Translations under genes and position numbers: made by a program
Shown here: positions 10,301 through 13,920 of the stretch, piece after piece
How positions within the stretch are numbered: position 1 is the first letter of the stretch
Layout of the letters: each line of letters opens with the position of its first letter
Assembly: GCA_003024985.2 (NCBI GenBank)
Contig: PXIH01S0036284.1
Length of the DNA: 13,920 nt
Reading direction: 5' to 3' (one strand)
From: Euperipatoides rowelli
Lineage: Eukaryota; Onychophora; Udeonychophora; Euonychophora; Peripatopsidae
The notes under the pieces: generated by a model
The model's input: only the letters and a program-made list of their open reading frames with translations
Database searches by the model: none
Told to the model about the DNA's origin: nothing

Positions 10301-11955
10301 GAGTGATTTTGTTACCGATTCCACTGTTTTGTTTTTTTTGAGGAGGGGGGGGGGGGGTAACAATCCTTTTTGTCATAGGCCTATAATGTTTTGTATTAAG
10401 TAACTCTTAAAATTCCTAAACCAACTGCAATAGAAACATCTAGGCTAAGCTTACTCTATAAATACTTCTAAGTTAAAATAATAAAAAACATTATCCACCT
10501 AATTTTAATGGAATATTTAATTAAATTAAAATCACTTTGTGCATCAATGCTTTTCTCATTTGCTAATGAACTAAATTTTACATAAAATATCACTATCTAT
10601 TGTGCAATATTAAATGCTATATTAATAATATACACTATTTTACAGGCGACTAGAAAAAGAAAAAAGGACAAGTTAAAAGAAATAGGAAACAAAGGATATA
10701 TAGGACAAGTAGGAGCTCTGATTATATCAATTCCAAATTTTTATTAAGTGGAGAAGAATGAAGCAAACTTTTCATAAAGTGATTTGACAATAAAAATGAT
10801 CAAAGTCTTAAAATAAAATAAATTTCTAGGTGTATTGCTCTTATCCCGAACATCCACTAGGTCTCTGCCCATGACCCACTTGGGGAAAACCCCATTGCAA
10901 CATTACCCATCACTTTGTGGCCCCCTTGTTTGTTTTTACCTAAGTGACTTACTGGCCCAGTCCGACACCCATTTATTCTATAAGAATCTACAGGTTTCAC
11001 AATATTTTAAGTCCCATTATCATTTGTTTTGTTTTTTAATGGTAAAGACTCTTGTAGCATTTAATTAAATTTACAATTCAATTGTGACAAAATCCATTGG
11101 TTTTACATTATAACTTACTCCAACATATGATTAATTTTATAATTGCATCTTTTAACATGGCTATCTATGTATTCAAATTGATTAACTGTTAAATAAATAA
11201 TAAAATTACCACTGGTTTTGAATATTTGTAATGGTAGTACATCAGTATATCTGTACCATGCGGCCATGCCATTATAATTGAATCACCACTTTTTTTTTTT
11301 TTACTTAGGCTACTTCATTAGTTACATTTATTACAGCCGTTCGAAATTCCTTGTTTCTTTGATTAATCAAATATTTTAAAGCAAAATTTCTCGGTTTGTT
11401 AATATTCTGTATATTGGGATTCATCGCAGTATTAGGCCACCTGACCCTTCTATAAACAGTAATGACAAGAAATAATTAAAAAAAAAAAAAAAAAGACTAA
11501 GGATAACTAGTTGGCCTGTGAAGCATGTTGTCTGCACGTTTGTATGCTTCCCACATTTTCCCAATTTTACAAGTGTGTAGGAATGTTAACAGAAGGGAAG
11601 AACTTGGGATAAACATTGTTTTTTTAATTTATGTAATGACAAAAAATATATACACTGTGGGCCTACGTTATATCGGCTTCTAGACAAAGTTACAGCTAAA
11701 TAAAAATACTATGTCTACCAGAGTAGGCTACAATAAATAAAATTTTTTTAAAAAAGTGAAGCTACTGGAAAACTTCATCATAAAAAATATATAAACTTCT
11801 AAGCTTAATAATCTAACCAAGTCCAGGCTTAGATCCAAACAGATAAATTGTATTTTACGTTATGATTCTAACTAGGTTACCTGTTCGTCTTCTTGCATTG
11901 AAGCTGATAATAATAAACCATCAGCAATTCGTGCTATCACAGTCATAAGCACCAT
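1237..11955 (-). CDS. SEC22B: SEC22B, ER-Golgi R-SNARE, 5' half of gene (three exons, partial at 3' end)
   Basis: Three exons, 11955-11881, 5820-5711 and 1397-1237, join in frame to 115 codons plus one base. The product matches the human Sec22b longin domain, as I remember it, almost end to end and without gaps. Shared stretches include [37 protein letters not shown] and [11 protein letters not shown]. Sec22b is a tail-anchored R-SNARE that drives fusion between ER and Golgi membranes; its longin domain (about residues 1-125) regulates folding and COPII packaging. The R-SNARE coiled coil and C-terminal membrane anchor are missing and should lie left of base 1, because exon 3 ends in a good donor in phase 1. 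Introns 1 and 2 are 6060 and 4313 bp and are full of transposon remains. Identity is seen; complete gene structure is inferred. Sec22a/c are less likely given the close match to the b type. Confidence 0.96.
2010..2759. repeat. Inner inverted repeat inside the 1441-bp hAT-like element
   Basis: GTTTTTTAAAAATACCCGAG at 2010-2029 is matched by its reverse complement at 2740-2759 with one difference in 20. A second pair follows in the same order: TGTCAGAGAACTA at 2031-2043 and the complement of TAGTTCTCTGTGACA at 2703-2717. The arms have thus diverged by a small indel. This could be a separate foldback element inserted in the hAT-like one. It encloses a 14-bp perfect palindrome, CTCTATATATAGAG, at 2488-2501. 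Confidence 0.6.
2900..3281 (+). mobile_element. Possible LINE 3' tail nested in the hAT-like element
   Basis: T-rich sequence runs into GCAACTGTACAAGCTTCGGC (3223-3242) and ends in AAGAAAAATAAATAAATAAATG at about 3253-3274, a simple repeat tail typical of truncated LINEs. It stops some 80 bases before the right end of the hAT-like element. No coding sequence or duplication is visible, so this rests on composition and tail only. Confidence 0.35.
3372..4215. other. AT-rich intron 2 sequence
   Basis: I see nothing here beyond AT-rich intron sequence with several poly-T runs. There are no exon-like frames with splice sites, no clear repeats and no RNA gene. Confidence 0.5.
4220..4266. repeat. 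Perfect 14-bp stem hairpin in intron 2
   Basis: CTGCCATCCCATAT (4220-4233) and ATATGGGATGGCAG (4253-4266) are perfect inverted copies around a 19-base loop. TATGGGATGGC recurs at about 12160-12170, which suggests a dispersed repeat or MITE end. No target duplication was found. Confidence 0.8.
4806..4912. repeat. Long imperfect hairpin, microRNA-precursor-like or MITE foldback
   Basis: Bases 4814-4844 pair with 4869-4899: 28 of 31 positions pair (one G-U), with three mismatches and a 24-base loop. Beyond an asymmetric bulge, CTGT (4810-4813) pairs with ACAG (4903-4906) and GGTA (4806-4809) with TACC (4909-4912). The size and shape fit an intronic pre-miRNA on either strand, but a short foldback transposon would look the same. 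No known seed was recognised. Confidence 0.6.
5143..5184. repeat. Tight 19-bp hairpin next to the TTAA element
   Basis: CACGTTAATCATGCTGTTA (5143-5161) pairs with 5166-5184 over 19 positions, with two adjacent wobble pairs in the middle and a 4-base loop CCAA. Its right arm contains the left boundary of the TTAA-flanked element. Its left arm begins CACGTTAA, the sequence expected at the right end of such an element. Confidence 0.75.
5181..5643. mobile_element. Small DNA transposon bounded by TTAA (about 463 bp)
   Basis: TTAA at 5177-5180 is followed by CGTGACCATATGTCCCG. At the other end GGCCACG is followed by TTAA at 5644-5647. The ends share CGTGRCCAT as short terminal inverted repeats. 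TTAA duplications are used by the piggyBac and Kolobok superfamilies; I cannot choose between them. Inside, TGTCCCGTTTT occurs three times in the same direction (about 5191, 5269 and 5609), with weaker relatives between. No coding capacity is seen. It ends about 65 bases from SEC22B exon 2, on the 3' side in gene orientation. Confidence 0.55.
5711..5820 (-). CDS. SEC22B: SEC22B exon 2 (residues 26-61)
   Basis: These 110 bases follow a T-rich acceptor ending ATTAG and end at TCA|GTAAGT. The exon encodes 36 codons plus two bases: [20 protein letters not shown], then [16 protein letters not shown]. The start codon-like first triplet is an internal methionine. Exon 1 supplies the true start, since [17 protein letters not shown] continues the longin domain. 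The CA left at the 3' end joins the C of exon 3 to make His62. Confidence 0.96.
6153..6433. mobile_element. Foldback MITE with 43-bp arms in intron 1
   Basis: Bases 6158-6195 match the reverse complement of 6391-6428 at 33 of 38 positions, and the match extends five bases outward (4 of 5). The left arm starts CAGTGTCTTGATCTCAGACC. Inside are a second, near-perfect hairpin and two copies of GTTGGAGTTAGGGTC about 51 bases apart (6293-6307, 6344-6358). No target duplication is recognisable, so the superfamily is unknown. Nothing is encoded. Confidence 0.75.
6205..6254. repeat. 21-bp inner hairpin with CCAAT/ATTGG arms
   Basis: GCCAATCAGAGGTCG (6205-6219) pairs perfectly with 6240-6254. After one bulged C at 6239, CTTGCA (6220-6225) pairs with TGCAAG (6233-6238), leaving a 7-base loop. 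The arms carry inverted CCAAT boxes. The hairpin lies just inside the left arm of the surrounding MITE. Confidence 0.85.
6599..6784. repeat. 65-bp tandem repeat, about 2.9 copies
   Basis: Copies start at 6599, 6664 and 6729. All share GGTAAATCTAAGGTTCA and nearby ACTAGTAT-type sequence. Copies 1 and 3 are nearly identical over their first 45 bases, while copy 2 is more diverged. The third copy stops at a run of 15 C (6787-6801). AAGTGCACC-like words also occur at about 6056, 6077 and 6543, so the array may belong to a larger mobile element covering roughly 6050-6830. Confidence 0.85.
7301..7304. other. Four undetermined bases after a T run
   Basis: NNNN follows a run of ten T and marks a short unresolved spot in the assembly within intron 1. 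Confidence 0.95.
7305..8127. other. AT-rich intron 1 sequence
   Basis: I see no exon, RNA gene or clear repeat here. The sequence is about 70 percent AT with scattered short T and A runs. Confidence 0.5.
8136..10970 (-). mobile_element. hAT-like DNA transposon, 2835 bp, with transposase remnant
   Basis: The left end reads CAGGGTCGAACTGGC and the complement of the right end reads GGGTGTCGGACTGGG. They align without gaps, with ten of the first fifteen positions shared. Exact 8-bp copies of ATTTATTC flank it at 8128-8135 and 10971-10978, the duplication length of the hAT superfamily. Short palindromes (GGGAAAAATCCC at 8164-8175, GGGGAAAACCCC at 10882-10893) lie near both ends. The broken transposase-like gene inside is on the minus strand, the same strand as SEC22B. 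The element occupies nearly half of SEC22B intron 1. It contains further palindromes (8542-8553, 8751-8762), a run of 13 G (10345-10357) and AT-rich filler. Confidence 0.85.
9313..10200 (-). pseudogene. Degenerate transposase-like gene, C-terminal part, with frameshifts and stops
   Basis: Four open segments follow one another on the minus strand. The first (10143-9970, 58 codons) contains [16 protein letters not shown] and [16 protein letters not shown]. The second (9912-9793) contains YWARIF and [17 protein letters not shown]. The third (9817-9539) contains [17 protein letters not shown] and [12 protein letters not shown]. The fourth, ending at TGA 9315-9313, has a Lys-rich start, then [13 protein letters not shown] and KKRQ. 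They read as one protein broken by a stop after TGGTGTCTA, frameshifts near 9790-9817 and 9540-9573, and an earlier stop at 10146-10144. The [12 protein letters not shown] block resembles the region just before the NADVERGFS-type motif in the hAT C-terminal dimerisation region. A charged coiled-coil tail is also usual in that kind of protein. The family assignment is from memory. The N-terminal zinc finger and catalytic core were not found. Confidence 0.7.
10979..11880. other. AT-rich 5' part of SEC22B intron 1
   Basis: There is no gene or RNA here. Poly-T (about 11290) and poly-A (about 11478) runs and several TAGGC-type words are the only visible structure before the exon 1 donor. Confidence 0.5.
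11881..11955 (-). CDS. SEC22B: SEC22B exon 1 (start codon, residues 1-25)
   Basis: The exon encodes 25 codons beginning [13 protein letters not shown] and ending SMQEDEQ, the hallmark N-terminus of Sec22b and the first strand and helix of the longin fold. The ATG has A at -3 and G at +4. An in-frame TGA lies 30 bases upstream (11985-11983), so no longer N-terminus is possible in the unspliced reading. The donor is CAG|GTAACC at 11880, and the intron is phase 0. Confidence 0.96.
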
Positions 11956-12060
11956 TATGCCATATAGTATAAAATTAAAACTTCAATATAATAGGCTATA
12001 AGACTATCTTGATATTGACAGTCGGTGACGTGGCTATTTATACGCATGACGGGAACTTCC
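11956..12060 (-). promoter_or_regulatory. Putative SEC22B core promoter and 5' leader
   Basis: On the minus strand, TATAAATA lies at 12042-12035, about 80-87 bases before the ATG. Immediately downstream is CCACGTCA (12033-12026), whose complement TGACGTGG equals the unfolded protein response element bound by XBP1 and ATF6. A TATA box at this site would put the transcription start near 12011 and give a leader of roughly 55 bases. The words are seen; their function is inferred. No CCAAT-N9-CCACG (ERSE) arrangement is present. The position of the UPRE word between TATA and the predicted start is unusual, so one of the two may be chance. Confidence 0.4.
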
Positions 12061-12090
12061 AGCTTCAACATCTGACGAGATGTTTTAGAA

Positions 12091-12393
12091 GTGTCTAGAA
12101 ACAGGGCCCAATAAGTGACTATTATCGTGTTTTTAACATCTGAGCATGTATTTTTTACTATGGGATGGCGAATGGAAGTTGTGTCATAATTCTGGAAATC
12201 GATAAAAAAAAAGGTTTATTTCACCTCTAGATTATCATAGGATTGGGGAAAAGTGGGTTTAATATATAGTTGGAGGTAGGGTTCACGGTTACGGTAAGGT
12301 TAGGAACTTAGGACTGTAAATAAAAAATTAAGGTTGCTATGCACTTTGACCACGTGACTAAAAATGTAGTTTGTTCGTCCTGTTTCTAGACTC
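12091..12393. mobile_element. Short inverted-repeat element (MITE-like) just upstream of SEC22B
   Basis: GTGTCTAGAAACAGG (12091-12105) matches the reverse complement of 12379-12393 at 14 of 15 positions, giving a 303-bp element. Its inside includes AGTTGGAGGTAGGGT and AAGGTTAGG, similar to the inner repeats of the MITE at 6153-6433, and the E-box CACGTG in ACCACGTGAC near 12350. No flanking duplication could be recognised; an N at 12395 hampers this. It ends about 50 bases from the putative TATA box. Confidence 0.55.
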
Positions 12394-12800
12394 TNGTCCC
12401 CTTTCCATCATATAAGCAAAAAATGTATTGACTAGCATCTGGATATCAATCTTATATTTGCCCATTCCTCCAATCTCGTTGACTCGGATGTCTTTTTTTT
12501 AATTATTATTTTTATTATTAAACCATAGATCTATATTAAAGATGTATTGGTATTACAGCTTTGTTGGCAATAAAAACATTAAAAAGTACAGTAATAGTAA
12601 AAGTTAGTAGGCTATACTGTATACAATATTTACATTAGTTTTATAAAAAATAAATAAAAATAAAACCAAATTAATAAACAGAATAAAGAAGTAAGAAAAT
12701 CTAATATAAAATATCAACACAAAATAAAATAGTTTTAAAATTTCTATATAAATAGAAAACAATTCTAGATATGCATGAGAGGAGTAGGCCTACACAATTT
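12394..12800. other. AT-rich upstream sequence
   Basis: This is very AT-rich sequence with A and T runs. It has no supportable gene or RNA. Confidence 0.5.
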
Positions 12801-12807
12801 AAAAAAT

Positions 12808-12870
12808 AAATTTATTTATTTAACCATAGACAGTTACCCAGGTAAGACTTACTGTAGGTCTTATTACAAA
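12808..12870 (-). mobile_element. Possible LINE 3' tail, minus strand
   Basis: Read on the minus strand, CTTACCTGGGTAACTGTC is followed by TATGGTTAAATAAATAAA, ending at about 12808. The short TAAA tail after a conserved-looking block resembles the 3' end of a truncated LINE. The upstream limit is not visible. Confidence 0.3.
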
Positions 12871-12977
12871 CAAAATATAATTACATAAATGTACATTATA
12901 TCAAAAACAAACCAAGCAAAACAGTAATTAAAAACTAAAATACTAGGTCATCACATCTTTCAATAATACATATACAA

Positions 12978-13790
12978 TCAGGGGCTATCAGGGGGGGGGG
13001 GGAGGCAAGAATGGCTGCAGTCCCCGGGCCTCACAATTTTAGTGGCCTTAATTTTTTTATTGAGGGGCCTCGATCTGCAGGAATCACCAATTAATGTTCA
13101 ACCAAACGTCCACACTTCCCCCAAAAAAAGGTTATCAAAATCTCCACAAGCAACGCTATGGACAGCCTCGGCTGGGCTACCCGGCTGCCTGAAGGGGGCC
13201 ATTCCACTCTTAAAGACAACGAGGAAAGATCATCAGAGATTTCTTTAAAAAATAAGAAGGAAGATGGCTTGAAAAATTCTCAGATTTTATTTAAAGCATA
13301 CCCCTTATTTTGTTTACTGTGTTTGTACAATTTTATAATTTAACATGATATTAGTAATATACTGTATATTAAAAAGGCGAAAAATCTCCAAAAAAAATCA
13401 ATAAATATATTTTTAAATTTCCAATGAAATTTCACAGTATCTGCATACATCTTTTCACATTTGATTTTTAATAATTCTGGATCTCACTGGTGGGCTACCT
13501 TCGTAATCTCTCTGTCCCCTTTTAAAAAGTTTTAGTAATTTGTAATAAAGTTGGCAATATATGGGGATGGGGCCCTCCAGCTATTTTCCCCAGGGGCCCA
13601 AAATATAATCAAAACGTCCATCCAAAAAAAAAAAAGCTTATCAAACTATTCATAACAAACTTTATGTAGTCAAAACATCCATACAAAAAAAAAAAAAGCT
13701 TATCAAAATTATATTTTCCCATTTATTAAATTTCAAGGGCCTTGAAAATATAAATTGCCCCGGGCCGCAAATTTCTCTGCATATATGTAT
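12978..13790. repeat. GC-block repeat region, probably DNA-transposon debris
   Basis: Patches such as CCCCGGGCCTCACAATTTTA (about 13023), AGGGGCCTC (13065), GGGGCCCTCCAGCTATTTTC (about 13569), CAGGGGCCC (13591) and TTGCCCCGGGCCGC (about 13755) stand out in AT-rich sequence. The patch at 13023 and the complement of the one at about 13755 share GGGCC...CAATTT, suggesting inverted subterminal repeats. A run of 12 G lies at 12991-13002. Short open frames here (13042-13248, 13158-13343) have no recognisable domain. No ends or duplication could be fixed. Confidence 0.4.
13608..13711 (+). repeat. Two direct copies of a sequence with a central A run, 61-bp period
   Basis: ATCAAAACGTCCATCC, an A run and GCTTATCAAACTA (13608-13650) are repeated as GTCAAAACATCCATAC, an A run and GCTTATCAAAATTA (13669-13711). 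Weaker relatives with an A run followed by a C/G-TTATCAAAAT word are at about 13102-13141 and 5562-5590. Confidence 0.75.
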
Positions 13791-13856
13791 GCAAAAACGG
13801 ATCAATTTTTAACTTTATAATTTAGTTAAATTCTGTTTGAACTGTTTTAGTATCAT

Positions 13857-13920
13857 CAGTGTTGTAGTCAAGACCTGTAATCTCAAGACCAAGGCCAAGA
13901 CCAAGACCATTGGGTTCAAG
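13857..13920 (+). mobile_element. Probable left end of another hAT-like element, cut by the window edge
   Basis: CAGTGTTGTAGTCAAGACC begins at 13857 and runs into CAAGACC/AAGGCC-type short repeats (about 13889-13910). CAGTG-type termini followed by such sequence occur at hAT element ends. If correct, the target duplication on this side is AGTATCAT (13849-13856). The right end is outside the window, so this is only a suggestion. Confidence 0.4.

Noticed and set aside
10645-10745. Lys-rich plus-strand frame after TTTTACAG that looks like an exon start
   Set aside because: It is short, has no donor or known domain, and lies within the transposon on the strand opposite to both SEC22B and the transposase remnant.
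13042-13343. Two overlapping plus-strand open frames
   Set aside because: There is no domain, they lie in the GC-block repeat region, and there are no splice sites or coding-like conservation that I can recognise.

Overview
The window looks like intron-rich, AT-rich animal nuclear DNA. It has one recognisable host gene on the minus strand with phased introns and canonical GT-AG junctions, many remains of DNA transposons, several foldback sequences, simple repeats and a few ambiguous bases (1063, 7301-7304, 12395). There are no operons, ribosome binding sites or CRISPR arrays. The protein reads like a metazoan Sec22b. An invertebrate with hAT-rich DNA fits (for example an echinoderm, hemichordate or cnidarian), but I cannot name the species.

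The host gene is the 5' half of SEC22B, the longin-domain R-SNARE of ER-Golgi traffic. Its three exons are 11955-11881, 5820-5711 and 1397-1237 (read right to left). They splice in phase 0, 2 and 1 into residues 1-115 plus the first base of the next codon. This is almost the complete longin domain. The SNARE motif and tail anchor should lie beyond the left edge. A TATA-like word and a UPRE-like TGACGTGG word sit just upstream of exon 1.

Most of the rest is intron filled with mobile DNA. Intron 3 (left end) has repeat debris and a 22-bp tandem array. Intron 2 holds a 1441-bp hAT-like element with an 8-bp target duplication (1923-3363), which contains a second long inverted repeat. It also holds three hairpins, one of them shaped like a microRNA precursor, and a 463-bp element bounded by TTAA. 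Intron 1 holds a foldback MITE (6153-6433), a 65-bp tandem repeat, and a 2835-bp hAT-like transposon (8136-10970) with an exact 8-bp duplication. Inside that transposon is a broken transposase-like coding region on the minus strand. Upstream of SEC22B there is another short inverted-repeat element (12091-12393), then AT-rich sequence, a GC-block repeat region, and what looks like the first 64 bases of another hAT-type element running off the right edge.

I found no clearly new biological system. The most useful results are the spliced SEC22B model and the transposon with its duplication, terminal repeats and transposase remnant, all read directly from the sequence. The most testable ideas are the microRNA-like hairpin and the stress-response word in the SEC22B promoter.
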